A stretch of 64,000 nt of DNA, from contig DASVUH010000058.1 of the NCBI GenBank assembly GCA_036387135.1, forward strand, positions 41,510-105,509, in the 5' to 3' direction. A program made the position numbers and the translations under genes. Each line of letters opens with the position of its first letter. Positions within the stretch are counted from its first letter, which is position 1. The notes beneath the pieces are model-generated. The model worked only from the letters and a program-made list of their open reading frames with translations, ran no database searches and was not told where the DNA came from. The DNA comes from JALZCH01 sp036387135 (GTDB taxonomy: Bacteria > Acidobacteriota > Blastocatellia > Pyrinomonadales > Pyrinomonadaceae). Positions 1-8,808 of the stretch are shown one piece after another.

Positions 1-1
1 C

Positions 2-703
2 GTTGATGACGCTAAAACGGAAGTCGGCAAACTAATTCCGCGAGTTATCGCCGGAACGGGCGGCAACTCGACTTCGGCAACCGTCGAATTTACCAAAAAA
101 GCGCAGGATTTGGGCATCAATATGGCGCTCGTCGTCGCGCCTTATTACAACAAGCCGACGCAGGAAGGCTTGTATCAACATTTCAAAACCATCGCCGAAG
201 CCGCGCCGGATTTGCCGATTATGCTTTACAACGTGCCGGGCAGAACCGCGAGCAACATTTCCGCCGAAACGACTGTTCGATTGGCGCGAGACTGCGAAAA
301 CATTGTGGCGACGAAAGAAGCGTCGGGCAATTTGTCGCAGATTATGGAAATTATCAAAAAACGCCCGGCAAATTTCGCCGTTTTTTCGGGCGACGACGCC
401 GTAACATTGCCTCTGATTGCGCTCGGCGCTGACGGCTTGGTTTCGGTCGCTTCAAACGAGATTCCAGAATTGATGTCACAAATGACAAACGCCGCGCTCG
501 ACGGGGATTTTGCGAAAGCGCGCGAGATTCATTATCGAATTTTGCCTTTGATGGAAGCCAATTTTATCGAATCGAGTCCCGCGCCCGTTAAATTTGTGAT
601 GAAAGAAATGGGACTTTTGGAAGAAACTCTGCGCCTGCCGCTCGTTCCGGTGACGGAGAAAAGCCGCGAAATTTTGAGAAGCGTTTTGCGCGAAATTCAG
701 TAA
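2..703 (+). CDS. dapA: 4-hydroxy-tetrahydrodipicolinate synthase, 5' end cut by window
   Basis: The reading frame is open from base 2, so the N-terminus lies outside the window; about 233 C-terminal residues are present. DapA condenses pyruvate with aspartate semialdehyde in the cytoplasm, the first committed step towards diaminopimelate and lysine. Visible family marks are VIAGTGGNST near the edge, VVAPYYNKPTQEGLY, the tyrosine in LYNVPGRT and the Schiff-base lysine in ATKEASGN, then FSGDDA. The C-terminus looks complete. dapD lies 6.3 kb downstream on the same strand, consistent with one pathway but not one operon. Confident family call. Confidence 0.95.
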   Translation, partial: VDDAKTEVGKLIPRVIAGTGGNSTSATVEFTKKAQDLGINMALVVAPYYNKPTQEGLYQHFKTIAEAAPDLPIMLYNVPGRTASNISAETTVRLARDCENIVATKEASGNLSQIMEIIKKRPANFAVFSGDDAVTLPLIALGADGLVSVASNEIPELMSQMTNAALDGDFAKAREIHYRILPLMEANFIESSPAPVKFVMKEMGLLEETLRLPLVPVTEKSREILRSVLREIQ

Positions 704-779
704 TCGGTTCACTAACGAACAGAGCGCGGAATCTTTGAACGGTTAAGCTAAAAGAAAACTTTTCAAAGGAGAATTGAAA

Positions 780-1151
780 ATGGCAAAACCGATTTCAAGA
801 CAGATGCACGCCGCGACCGATTACGCTTACGCGGCTTTTATTGCCGCCGCGCCCGAATTAATCGGCTACAAAAATGAAGAAACCGCAGCCGGATTGAGCC
901 GCGCCGTCGGCGGCGAAGTTTTGCTGGCGAGCTTGATGACGCGCTACGAATTGGGACTTGTCCCGGCAATGTCTTTTAAAGCGCATTTAACCGCCGATGT
1001 CGTCGTCGGTTTGCTGACAATGACTGCGCCCTGGTTATTCGGGTTTTCCCAAAATCGCCGTGCTAGAAACACTTTTCTCGGATTTGGCGCATTCAGCGTG
1101 ATGGCAGGATTGCTGACCGAACCGCGAGAAATGAGCGGAAATCAACAGTAA
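780..1151 (+). CDS. small SPW-repeat-like membrane protein
   Basis: A 123-residue protein with several hydrophobic stretches, probably integral to the inner membrane. The start is ATG 780, with AGGAG at 767-771 giving 8-nt spacing; a TTG at 774 is too close to that site. The segment APWLFGFSQNRRARNTFLGFGAFSVMAG resembles the PW-x-GF pattern of SPW-repeat proteins, whose function is unknown, and this assignment is tentative. The N-terminal MHAATDYAYAAF stretch is also seen in small acidobacterial membrane proteins, from memory. It follows dapA by 76 nt and could be cotranscribed. Confidence 0.6.
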   Translation: MAKPISRQMHAATDYAYAAFIAAAPELIGYKNEETAAGLSRAVGGEVLLASLMTRYELGLVPAMSFKAHLTADVVVGLLTMTAPWLFGFSQNRRARNTFLGFGAFSVMAGLLTEPREMSGNQQ

Positions 1152-1176
1152 ACGCTTTCACGCACTAGATATAGAA

Positions 1177-1256
1177 ACCGCAGAGGACGCGGAGGAGACA
1201 CAGTGAACAAGGAGAAATCTCTTAGCTCTCTGTGTCTCCTCCGCGTCCTCTGCGGT
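1177..1256. repeat. 27-bp perfect inverted repeat with 9-bp internal period
   Basis: Arms 1177-1203 and 1230-1256 are exact reverse complements around a 26-nt loop. The left arm reads in 9-mers (CGCAGAGGA, CGCGGAGGA, then GACACAG). It has no T-run and is GC-rich, so it is a poor intrinsic terminator. It lies in the frame upstream of the acyl-CoA synthetase and creates a false N-terminal extension of that frame. Repeats of this kind are common in Acidobacteria and cyanobacteria, from memory. Confidence 0.85.
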
Positions 1257-1379
1257 AAAATCTTTTTTACTTCCTCGCCTCTGTCCGTAAACAAACAAAA
1301 AGTTTTGCCCGCGCATCGCAAATATGTAAAGATTCAGGAAGAACCCAATTCTTCCGAAACCAAAAACAAGAAGGTCAAG

Positions 1380-3233
1380 ATGCAAGTTGAAGCCCCCATT
1401 CAAGCTCAAACCGCCGCACGTCTCCCGCTTTTCCACAATGAACCTCGAACTCTGGCTGAGCTTTTTTATCGCGCCGCCTCTGAAAAACCGCGCTCCGACG
1501 CGCTCAATTACAAAACGGGCGACGCTTGGGCTGCAATTTCGTCCGAAGAAATGATTCGGCGGGCGGAAAATATCGCACTCGGACTTTACGCGCTGGGCTT
1601 GCGACGCGGCGACAAAGCCGCGCTTCTCTCGGCGAATTGTCCGAATTGGACTTTGGCGGACGCGGCTTGTCAAATTTCCGGCATCGTTGATGTTCCCGTT
1701 TACACGACGCTTAACGCAACTCAGGTCGAATACATTTTGCGAGATTCCGGCGCGGAAGTTTTTTTTATCGAGAATGCGGGCTGTTGCGAGCATTTGCGGG
1801 AAATCGAGCCGTTTTTGTCCGGTTTGAAAAAGCTCGTCGTTTTCGATTCGGAAAACATTGCGGCGGAAAACGCGATTTCGCTCGCCGAGCTGGAAACAAG
1901 CGGCGAGCGCTTGCGCGCCGAGCAGCCGGATTTAATCAAAAAATTAACTGCCGAAATCAAGACTGACGACATTGCGACGCTGATTTACACGTCCGGCACT
2001 ACGGGCGAGCCGAAAGGCGTGATGTTATCGCACACGAATCTCGTTTCAAACGTTTTAGACGCGAGCGAGCGTTACACCTTTTCGCCTGATGACAAGGCGC
2101 TTTCGGTTTTGCCGCTCTCGCATATTTTCGAGCGCACCGGAATGTACGTTTATCTGTGGAACGGAATCTCCGTTTATTACGCCGAATCAATCGAAAAAGC
2201 CAAAGAAAATCTGGCGGAAGTGCGACCGACGATTTTTGTCGGCGTTCCGCGAATTTTTGAAAAAGTCTATGCCGGAGCGAAAGACAAAGCCGAAGCGGGC
2301 GGCGGTTTGAAACCCAGAATCTTCGATTGGGCGATTGAGATTGCCAAAGAACACGCGCGCCTGACAACCGAAAACAAAAACGTCCCGCGCCTTTTGGCGG
2401 TCAAACACAGCATCGCGGATAAATTGATTTACTCGAAATTGCGCGAGGTTTTCGGCGGTCAGTTGCGCTCGTGCATTTCCGGCGGCGCGGCTTTGTCGGA
2501 CGAAATCGCGCTGATTTTTACCGGCGCTGGCGTTCCGATTATGCAGGGCTATGGTTTGACCGAAACTTCGCCGGTCGTTACGTCAAACAATCCGATGCAT
2601 TTCCGCGTCGGCACTGTCGGCAAACCGATTCGTTCGGTCGAAATCCGAATCGCCGAAGACGGCGAAATTCTCGTGCGCGGCGCGAATGTGATGCGGGGCT
2701 ATTACAACAAACCGGAAGCGACGCGCGAGGTTTTTACACACGACGGCTTTTTCCGCACGGGCGACATCGGCGAATTGGACGCCGACGGTTTTTTGAAAAT
2801 CACCGACCGCAAAAAAGAGCTTTTTAAAACTTCGGGCGGCAAATACATCGCGCCGTCGCCGATTGAACAAATGATTAAACGCTCGCGTTTCGTCAATCAG
2901 GTTGTTTTGATCGGCAGCGGGCGCAAATTTCCGGCGGCGCTGATTGTGCCTGATTTTGAACAGCTTGAAAACTACGCCAAATTAAAAGGTTTGGAAATCA
3001 AAACGCACGGAGAATTTTGCGCGCATCCGAAAATCATTGATTTGTTCGAGCGACAAATCGAAGCCCAGACGCCGACGCTTTCAAAATTTGAAAAGGTCAA
3101 AAAAATCGCGCTGCTCGAAAACGAACTGACAATTGCGGGCGGCGAATTGACGCCGACTTTGAAAGTCAAACGCCGCGTCGTTGATGAAAAATATAAAGAC
3201 GTAATTGATAAAATTTACGCCAAGGTTGAATAA
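1380..3233 (+). CDS. long-chain acyl-CoA synthetase (AMP-forming)
   Basis: A 617-residue member of the ANL adenylate-forming superfamily, FAA1/FadD15-like, which activates fatty acids to acyl-CoA with ATP. Motifs are the P-loop YTSGTTGEPKG near residue 203, YGLTETSP near 391, FRTGDIGELD near 457, DRKKELFKTSGGKYIAP, and the C-terminal lysine in TPTLKVKRR. The frame is open upstream to 1203, but that extension is encoded by an inverted repeat and low-complexity sequence. I place the start at ATG 1380, preceded by AAGAAGG about 5 nt away, where family homology begins (LFHNEPRTLAELF). Chain-length preference cannot be read from the sequence. Confidence 0.93.
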   Translation: MQVEAPIQAQTAARLPLFHNEPRTLAELFYRAASEKPRSDALNYKTGDAWAAISSEEMIRRAENIALGLYALGLRRGDKAALLSANCPNWTLADAACQISGIVDVPVYTTLNATQVEYILRDSGAEVFFIENAGCCEHLREIEPFLSGLKKLVVFDSENIAAENAISLAELETSGERLRAEQPDLIKKLTAEIKTDDIATLIYTSGTTGEPKGVMLSHTNLVSNVLDASERYTFSPDDKALSVLPLSHIFERTGMYVYLWNGISVYYAESIEKAKENLAEVRPTIFVGVPRIFEKVYAGAKDKAEAGGGLKPRIFDWAIEIAKEHARLTTENKNVPRLLAVKHSIADKLIYSKLREVFGGQLRSCISGGAALSDEIALIFTGAGVPIMQGYGLTETSPVVTSNNPMHFRVGTVGKPIRSVEIRIAEDGEILVRGANVMRGYYNKPEATREVFTHDGFFRTGDIGELDADGFLKITDRKKELFKTSGGKYIAPSPIEQMIKRSRFVNQVVLIGSGRKFPAALIVPDFEQLENYAKLKGLEIKTHGEFCAHPKIIDLFERQIEAQTPTLSKFEKVKKIALLENELTIAGGELTPTLKVKRRVVDEKYKDVIDKIYAKVE

Positions 3234-3302
3234 AATTGGTCGCATAAAATATTTCCGAACGTTTTGTTGCGGAAAATATGAGAGAACGACAAATCTAAGA
3301 AT

Positions 3303-3701
3303 ATGAGCTACAAAATCAAAGTAGCTTTTCTGATGCTCATCGGCTTGCAGGCTCTTCATTCAATCGAGGAGTTTGTTTTTGAATTCTACGAGCGGTTTCC
3401 GCCAATGACGTTTCTTTACCGCGACGCACCGCATCTGGCAAAACCCGCTTTTTTTATTTCCAATGTTCTTTTAGTTTTGTTCGGCGTGTTCTGCTTTTTT
3501 CGCTGGGTGCAGCCCGCGAGCAAAAGCGCCGGGACAATACTCTGGTTTTGGATTGCGATAGAATCTTTTAACATCGCCGCACATTTGGTCTGGGCATTTT
3601 TTATCAGAGATTACAATCCGGGTCTGGCAACAGTTTTATTGTTTTTGCCGATTTTGATTTATTTAGGCTATCAGCTTCAAAAATGGAATACCGAATCGTA
3701 A
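3303..3701 (+). CDS. HXXEE domain membrane protein
   Basis: A 132-residue hydrophobic protein with about four membrane segments. The motif HSIEEFVFEFYERFP near residue 19 matches the HXXEE signature that names this family, whose biochemical role is unknown. The start ATG 3303 lacks a clear Shine-Dalgarno site. Its last 19 nt overlap the start of the next gene (GNAT), so the two are probably translationally coupled. A bulged stem (about 3248-3279) lies just upstream. Confidence 0.8.
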   Translation: MSYKIKVAFLMLIGLQALHSIEEFVFEFYERFPPMTFLYRDAPHLAKPAFFISNVLLVLFGVFCFFRWVQPASKSAGTILWFWIAIESFNIAAHLVWAFFIRDYNPGLATVLLFLPILIYLGYQLQKWNTES

Positions 3702-4072
3702 AACCGGAAGATTACGAACTTGTTAGGCAATTTTTAGCTGAAAACGGCTGGGAAAAGCGCGTTGCCGATAAAGAAAGATTTCAAACAATGATGGAAAACG
3801 CCGACCGGACGATTGTTGCGTTTGAGGGCGAGCGCGTCGTCGGTTTCGCTCGCGCTTTATGCGACGGCGTATCCAACGGCTACATCGGAACAGTTGCAGT
3901 CGCCGTAGATTTTCGCGGGCGCGGCATCGGGCGCGAGCTTGTCGAAAGATTAATCGGCGACGACACAAATATCACCTGGGTTTTACGCGCCGGACGCGGG
4001 AGCCGAGAGTTTTGGGAGAAAATGGGTTTTACCGCTTCAAATATTGCGATGGAGAAAACAAGGGGAACTTGA
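3683..4072 (+). CDS. GNAT family N-acetyltransferase
   Basis: A 129-residue single-domain Gcn5-related acetyltransferase. The acetyl-CoA-binding motif A is seen as VAVAVDFRGRGIGRELVERL around residues 73-92, and the C-terminal FWEKMGFTASNIAMEK follows the family pattern. The substrate cannot be predicted. It overlaps the HXXEE gene by 19 nt, suggesting one transcript. Confidence 0.88.
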   Translation: MEYRIVKPEDYELVRQFLAENGWEKRVADKERFQTMMENADRTIVAFEGERVVGFARALCDGVSNGYIGTVAVAVDFRGRGIGRELVERLIGDDTNITWVLRAGRGSREFWEKMGFTASNIAMEKTRGT

Positions 4073-4162
4073 ATTTTCATTAAATCACCATAATATTCTA
4101 ACAAGTTCGATAATTTAAAAGTTGTGTTAGAATTCTCCGCCCTAAATTGAATCGAGGTAAAA

Positions 4163-6286
4163 ATGAAAACTAACAAGCTAAATAAATTTCTGTCTTTCTG
4201 TCTTTTGCTGTCTTTAACCATTCCCTGTTTTGGTCAAACGACTCCGTTTTTAACTGAAGATGAAATCAGGATGCTGCGAAATGAGATTTCCGGCGACCGC
4301 GCTTTTGAGCATATCCGCGTTTTAACGCAGTGGCACAGAGATTCGGGAATGGAAGGATATTTTAAGGCGATGGATTACGTCGCCGGAGCCGCCAGAGAAA
4401 ACGGTTTGCAGGATGTCTCCATTATCAAGCAGCCGTTTGATAATGATGAGGGAAAACCCGCCAATTATACGGCTAAATCCGCTGAACTCTGGATGGTTGA
4501 ACCCGTCGAATTAAAACTTGCAGACATCGGCGACCACGCGCTTTATTTAGCCGACAACAGCCGCGACGCCGATGTTCAGGCGGAATTGATCTGGGTTGGA
4601 AATGCGAGCGAAGAAGCGTTAAAAAATCTCGATGTCAAAGGGAAAATCGTTCTGGCAAATGCCAATCCGGGAACGGTTTTAAACAACGCCGTCTATAAAC
4701 GCGGAGCGCTCGGCGCGATTGTTTTTACCACATCCGAATCGAAAAGTATGCTCGATTTCCCCGACCAACTTCCCTGGGTGCGGATTCCCGATCCGCCGAA
4801 AGGACAAAAAGGCTCGTTTGCTTTTAGCCTTGCGCCGCGCAAAGGCGAAACCTTGCGGCGCGTTTTGGAAGATAAAAACGAGCAGGATTATTTTGCGACC
4901 GGCAAACGGACGAAAGGCGGCAAAGTCGTTGTCAAAGCAAAAGTTGACGTGGACATTGGCACGGAAAACAAACGCACCGGAACAGGGATGGTCGAAGGCT
5001 GGATTCGCGGAACCAAATACAAAGACCAGCAGATCGTTATCACCGCGCATCTTCAGGAGGAACAAGGCTCGGCAAACGACGACGGAAGCGGCTGCGGAAA
5101 TATTCTGGAGCTAGCCAGAGTTTTCAATAAATTAATCAAAGCGGGCAAGATTCCGCCGCCGAAGCGCGATTTGAGATTTTGGTGGACTGACGAAATTTAT
5201 TCGGAATATCAATATATTCGCTCGAATCCGGGTTCGGAAAAACAGATGCTCGCCAATATCCATCAGGATATGACCGGCGCGAAACAATCAATGGGCAGCC
5301 GCGTCCAGCATCTGATTTACGCTCCGCATTCGCGCACATCTTATCTCGACGCGCTTTTTGAAAGCGTCGGGAATTTCGTGATTCTGACAAACAATTCGTT
5401 TATTCAGGCAAATCGCGGCGGCGGTTATCAGCGCCCGCATTCGCAGCCGATCTACGCGACGCGCGGAACGCGCGAAGGTTTTAACGCGCGTTTTGTTCCT
5501 TATTTCGGTTCGTCGGACAATCTTGTGTTTGTCGAAGGAATCATCGGCGTTCCGTCTGTCGCGCTGGTTAATTGGGACGATTATTACATTCATTCTTCGG
5601 ATGACGATTTGTTTCAGATTGATCAGACTCAATTGCAGCGAAACAATTTCATAATCGGCGCAATGGCGCTTTATCTGGCTTACGCCGAAGCCGAAGACAT
5701 TCCGCTTTTAGCCAGCGAAACTTACGCGCAGGGCGGCAAACGAATCGCCAACGATTTGCAGGTTGCTTTGCAGGTTTTAAACGTTGCGGACAATTGGGCT
5801 GATGCGCATCTGTTAATCGAACAAGGCTCGATCCGCGAACGCCGCGCGCTCAATTCGATGCGGGTTATTGCCGGAAATGACAGACCGGCAAATCAAACGA
5901 TTGACACATTTTTAAAGCTCGTTGACTCGCGCGAAAAACAGCTTTTGGATGAACTCGCAGCGTTTTATCAGAATAAATACGGGAAAAAAGCGGCTTTGAA
6001 TTTATCGGCGGCGGAAACCGAAGCGTCGAGGAAAATCCCGTCCAACATTGCTTCTCTGGACGAGTATTTTACCAAACGAACAGGCGCACAAACCGGAATG
6101 CACCAGCTTATGCGCGGCGAAACGATGAGTTTTGTTGACGGCAAACGCAGCTATTTCGACATTTACAAAGCCGTCAAAGCCGAAGCTCTGGCAGCGGGCA
6201 AATTCTATTATGGGACGGTAACACTTGCGGATGTCGTTAAGCATCTTGATGCAAACGTTAAATCAGGAGCTTTAAGATTAAAATAG
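4163..6286 (+). CDS. exported M28-family zinc aminopeptidase with PA domain
   Basis: A 707-residue protein with a signal peptide (basic MKTNKLNK, then a hydrophobic stretch ending CFGQ near residue 25). A protease-associated domain lies around 130-230 (KNLDVKGKIVLANANPG). M28 metal-site motifs follow: AHLQEE near 294, ANDDGSGCGN near 305, NIHQDMTG near 366 and YIHSSDDDLF near 475. The usual EE catalytic pair after the FWWT strand is replaced by FWWTDEIYSEY, so the catalytic glutamate may be the E of DEI; this is unusual for M28. It probably degrades peptides outside the cytoplasm. A 9-bp inverted repeat (4095-4103/4135-4143) lies in the leader. Confidence 0.88.
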   Translation: MKTNKLNKFLSFCLLLSLTIPCFGQTTPFLTEDEIRMLRNEISGDRAFEHIRVLTQWHRDSGMEGYFKAMDYVAGAARENGLQDVSIIKQPFDNDEGKPANYTAKSAELWMVEPVELKLADIGDHALYLADNSRDADVQAELIWVGNASEEALKNLDVKGKIVLANANPGTVLNNAVYKRGALGAIVFTTSESKSMLDFPDQLPWVRIPDPPKGQKGSFAFSLAPRKGETLRRVLEDKNEQDYFATGKRTKGGKVVVKAKVDVDIGTENKRTGTGMVEGWIRGTKYKDQQIVITAHLQEEQGSANDDGSGCGNILELARVFNKLIKAGKIPPPKRDLRFWWTDEIYSEYQYIRSNPGSEKQMLANIHQDMTGAKQSMGSRVQHLIYAPHSRTSYLDALFESVGNFVILTNNSFIQANRGGGYQRPHSQPIYATRGTREGFNARFVPYFGSSDNLVFVEGIIGVPSVALVNWDDYYIHSSDDDLFQIDQTQLQRNNFIIGAMALYLAYAEAEDIPLLASETYAQGGKRIANDLQVALQVLNVADNWADAHLLIEQGSIRERRALNSMRVIAGNDRPANQTIDTFLKLVDSREKQLLDELAAFYQNKYGKKAALNLSAAETEASRKIPSNIASLDEYFTKRTGAQTGMHQLMRGETMSFVDGKRSYFDIYKAVKAEALAAGKFYYGTVTLADVVKHLDANVKSGALRLK

Positions 6287-6307
6287 CAAAAAAGCAATTT
6301 AAAAAAT

Positions 6308-6384
6308 AACTTTCCGAAATTTTGCGACGCTCGAATTGACGCGAAAATGAAGAACGTAAAGTTTCGGAAAGTTCTTCGCAAAAT
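6308..6384. other. interlocked inverted repeats (possible pseudoknot)
   Basis: In the 114-nt spacer, AACTTTCCGAAA (6308-6319) pairs perfectly with 6362-6373, and ATTTTGCGA (6319-6327) pairs perfectly with 6376-6384. The order L1-L2-R1-R2 is pseudoknot-like rather than a nested hairpin; the two stems could also be alternatives. There is no following T-run. Confidence 0.4.
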
Positions 6385-6400
6385 ATAGCGCTCCATTTTA

Positions 6401-7066
6401 ATGACAAATCATAAAAATTCGGAATTACAGTTTGAACGAATCGTTTTTTTCAGTGACGCGGTTTTTGCTATTGCGATAACGCTTTTGATTATCGAAATCA
6501 AAGTTCCGCATCTCGACCATAATGCGAGTGACCGCGAATTTTGGCTCGCACTGGTAAAATTGATACCGAATTTCTTCGGCTATTTTTTCAGCTTTTTCGT
6601 TATCGGCGCGTATTGGGTTGGACATCATCGGATTTACGGTCATATTGCCCGCTGGAATTATGGTTTGATTTGGCGAAACATTTTGTTTCTAATGGCGATT
6701 GGTTTTATGCCGTTTGCGACGGCGTTTTTTACCGAGATTTTTCCGCCCCGTTTTGTGCCGCTGACACTGTATGCGCTGACTTTTTCGGCAGCCGGATTGC
6801 TTGAGCTTTGGCAGTGGCGTTACGCTGTCAAAACAGGTTTGATTGATGAAAACTTGAATCCGACGCTGATAAGTTATTTTTCGTGGCGAATGGTGTCTCT
6901 GCCGATTGTCGGAGCGGCGGCGATTTTGATTGGATTAATCAACCCGGCGTTTGCCGGATTCGCGTTTTTTGTGATGCCGGTAGCGCAAAAACTAATCAAT
7001 TCCCGCTTTGCAATAGACACTAATAAAATGGAAGTTATTGAAAATGGACTTGAAACGGAAAATTGA
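6401..7066 (+). CDS. TMEM175-family (DUF1211) potassium channel-like protein
   Basis: A 221-residue membrane protein with about six hydrophobic segments. The N-terminal signature RIVFFSDAVFAIAITLL contains the FSD motif that lines the pore and sets K+ selectivity in bacterial TMEM175 channels. Bacterial members have one such six-helix repeat per subunit and assemble as tetramers, which fits this length. Its 3' end overlaps dapD by 23 nt, an unexpected pairing of an ion channel with a lysine gene. Confidence 0.88.
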   Translation: MTNHKNSELQFERIVFFSDAVFAIAITLLIIEIKVPHLDHNASDREFWLALVKLIPNFFGYFFSFFVIGAYWVGHHRIYGHIARWNYGLIWRNILFLMAIGFMPFATAFFTEIFPPRFVPLTLYALTFSAAGLLELWQWRYAVKTGLIDENLNPTLISYFSWRMVSLPIVGAAAILIGLINPAFAGFAFFVMPVAQKLINSRFAIDTNKMEVIENGLETEN

Positions 7067-7880
7067 AGATTTAGCTTCGGCTAATAAAATGGAATTTGAC
7101 GCCGACGACCGCGCCAGTTTTGAGGAATTTAGAGCCGCTTTGAGAAACGGCGAAATTCGCGCGGCGGAAAAGGATTCTGCTGGAAACTGGCAAACAAACG
7201 CCTGGGTAAAACGGGGGATTTTGTTCGGTTTCAAAATGGGCGCGATGATTGAAATGTCGCAGGAAACCGAAACGCTCAAATTTTTCGACAAGGAAACTTA
7301 TCCGTTGCGCCCAATGAATTTGGATGACAAAATCCGCATCGTTCCGGGCGGTTCTTCGATTCGTGACGGCTCATTTGTCGCGCCGGGCGTGGTTTGTATG
7401 CCGCCGTGTTATGTCAATGTCGGCGCGTATGTTGAGGAAGGGACAATGATTGATTCGCACGCGCTCGTCGGTTCGTGTGCGCAAATCGGAAAGCGCGTGC
7501 ATATTTCTGCGGCGGCGCAAATCGGCGGCGTACTTGAACCGATTAACGCAAATCCGGTAATCGTTGAAGACGATGTTTTAATCGGCGGTAATACGGGCGT
7601 TTATGAAGGCGTGATTGTTCGCGAAAAATGCGTATTGGCGTCGGGTGTGATTTTGACCGGCTCGACTCCGGTTTTCGACCTCGTGCGCGGCGAAATTTAT
7701 AAGAAAACGGCGGAAAAACCGCTTGAAATTCCGGCGGGTGCTGTCGTTGTTCCCGGCGCGCGGGCGGTGACAAACGAAATTGGCAAAAACTGGGGTTTGT
7801 CGCTTTACGCGCCCGTAATCGTCAAATACCGCGACGACCGTACAGACGCCGCCACGAAATTAGAGGATTATCTTCGTTAA
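7044..7880 (+). CDS. dapD: tetrahydrodipicolinate N-succinyltransferase
   Basis: A 278-residue left-handed beta-helix transferase that succinylates tetrahydrodipicolinate in the succinylase branch of diaminopimelate/lysine synthesis. Marks are RIVPGGSSIRDGSFVAPGVV, GAYVEEGTMIDSHALVGSCA, IGGVLEPINANPVIVEDDVL and PAGAVVVPGARAV, in the family order and at usual length. The start is ATG 7044 with GGAAG at 7030-7034; it lies inside the 3' end of the TMEM175-like gene (23-nt overlap), so translation may be coupled. Confidence 0.94.
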   Translation: MDLKRKIEDLASANKMEFDADDRASFEEFRAALRNGEIRAAEKDSAGNWQTNAWVKRGILFGFKMGAMIEMSQETETLKFFDKETYPLRPMNLDDKIRIVPGGSSIRDGSFVAPGVVCMPPCYVNVGAYVEEGTMIDSHALVGSCAQIGKRVHISAAAQIGGVLEPINANPVIVEDDVLIGGNTGVYEGVIVREKCVLASGVILTGSTPVFDLVRGEIYKKTAEKPLEIPAGAVVVPGARAVTNEIGKNWGLSLYAPVIVKYRDDRTDAATKLEDYLR

Positions 7881-7881
7881 C

Positions 7882-8808
7882 TTGGAGATTCAAACACTGC
7901 AAACGCCTGTTGAAATTATTATTAACGCCGGAAGCGGCGCGGGGGATAAATCTGAACTCGTCGAAAGTTTGAAAAAAGTTTTTGACGAACACAGCGTCGC
8001 GGCGCGTTTTTCGTTAATCGAAAGCGGCGACGATTTTGAGAAAACTTTAGAAAGAATCGTCGAAAGCGATGCCAAAATAATCGTCGCGGCGGGCGGCGAC
8101 GGAACGATTAACGCGGTTGCAGCTAAATTGGTTGGAACGGATAAAACGCTTGGCGTGCTTCCGATGGGGACGCTTAATCATTTCTCGAAAGATTTGCAGA
8201 TTCCGCAGGATTTGGAAGAAGCGGCGCGCATCGTTTGCGAAAATCACACGACGACGGTTGATGTCGGCGAAGTAAACGAACGGATTTTTATCAATAATTC
8301 GAGTATCGGGCTGTATCCGCGAATCGTTCGTCGCCGCATTCGACAACAGCGTTCCGGTTACAGCAAATGGTCTGCGGCGTTTTGGTCGTCGCTGGCAATT
8401 TTTACCCGCTATCCGTTTTTGGACGTTAAGCTCAAAATTGACAGAAAATTTATGGAACGCCGGACGCCGCTTATTTTCGTCGGCAACAACGAATACGAGA
8501 TTCACTCTTTAAACATGGGCGCGCGTCAGAGCTTACAGGACGGAATTTTGAGCGTTTACGTTTTGCACCGGACCGGGCGCGCCGGTTTATTATTGCTCGC
8601 GCTGCGTTCGCTGTTCGGCACGCTGCGCGATGCCGAAGATTTCGACGAATATTTTACCGACGAATTAACAATTGATAAGCGGCGCAAGCAAAAGCGCGTG
8701 CTGGTAGCGCTCGACGGCGAAGTCGTTTTGATGAACGCGCCGCTGCGTTATCGTATTTTGCCGCGCGCGCTACGAGTTATTGTGCCGAAAGTCGAGAATG
8801 AGCGATGA
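7882..8808 (+). CDS. diacylglycerol kinase family lipid kinase
   Basis: A 308-residue YegS/BmrU-type lipid kinase. The nucleotide-binding motif AAGGDGTINAVAAKL lies near residue 70, followed by LGVLPMGTLNHFSKDL. It likely phosphorylates diacylglycerol or a related membrane lipid. The TTG start at 7882 follows the dapD stop by 1 nt; no good ribosome site is visible (GAGG at 7863 is far), so the exact start is uncertain, but little sequence can be missing because the motif III-NAGSG lies at residues 12-19. It overlaps the next gene by ATGA. Confidence 0.9.
   Translation: MEIQTLQTPVEIIINAGSGAGDKSELVESLKKVFDEHSVAARFSLIESGDDFEKTLERIVESDAKIIVAAGGDGTINAVAAKLVGTDKTLGVLPMGTLNHFSKDLQIPQDLEEAARIVCENHTTTVDVGEVNERIFINNSSIGLYPRIVRRRIRQQRSGYSKWSAAFWSSLAIFTRYPFLDVKLKIDRKFMERRTPLIFVGNNEYEIHSLNMGARQSLQDGILSVYVLHRTGRAGLLLLALRSLFGTLRDAEDFDEYFTDELTIDKRRKQKRVLVALDGEVVLMNAPLRYRILPRALRVIVPKVENER

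Noticed and set aside
1203..1379. 59-residue N-terminal extension of the acyl-CoA synthetase
   Set aside because: Encoded by an inverted repeat and low-complexity sequence; the family begins after ATG 1380, which has a ribosome site.
1158..1793. 211-codon minus-strand frame over the acyl-CoA synthetase start
   Set aside because: It mirrors the inverted repeat and the antisense of conserved coding sequence; no homology seen.
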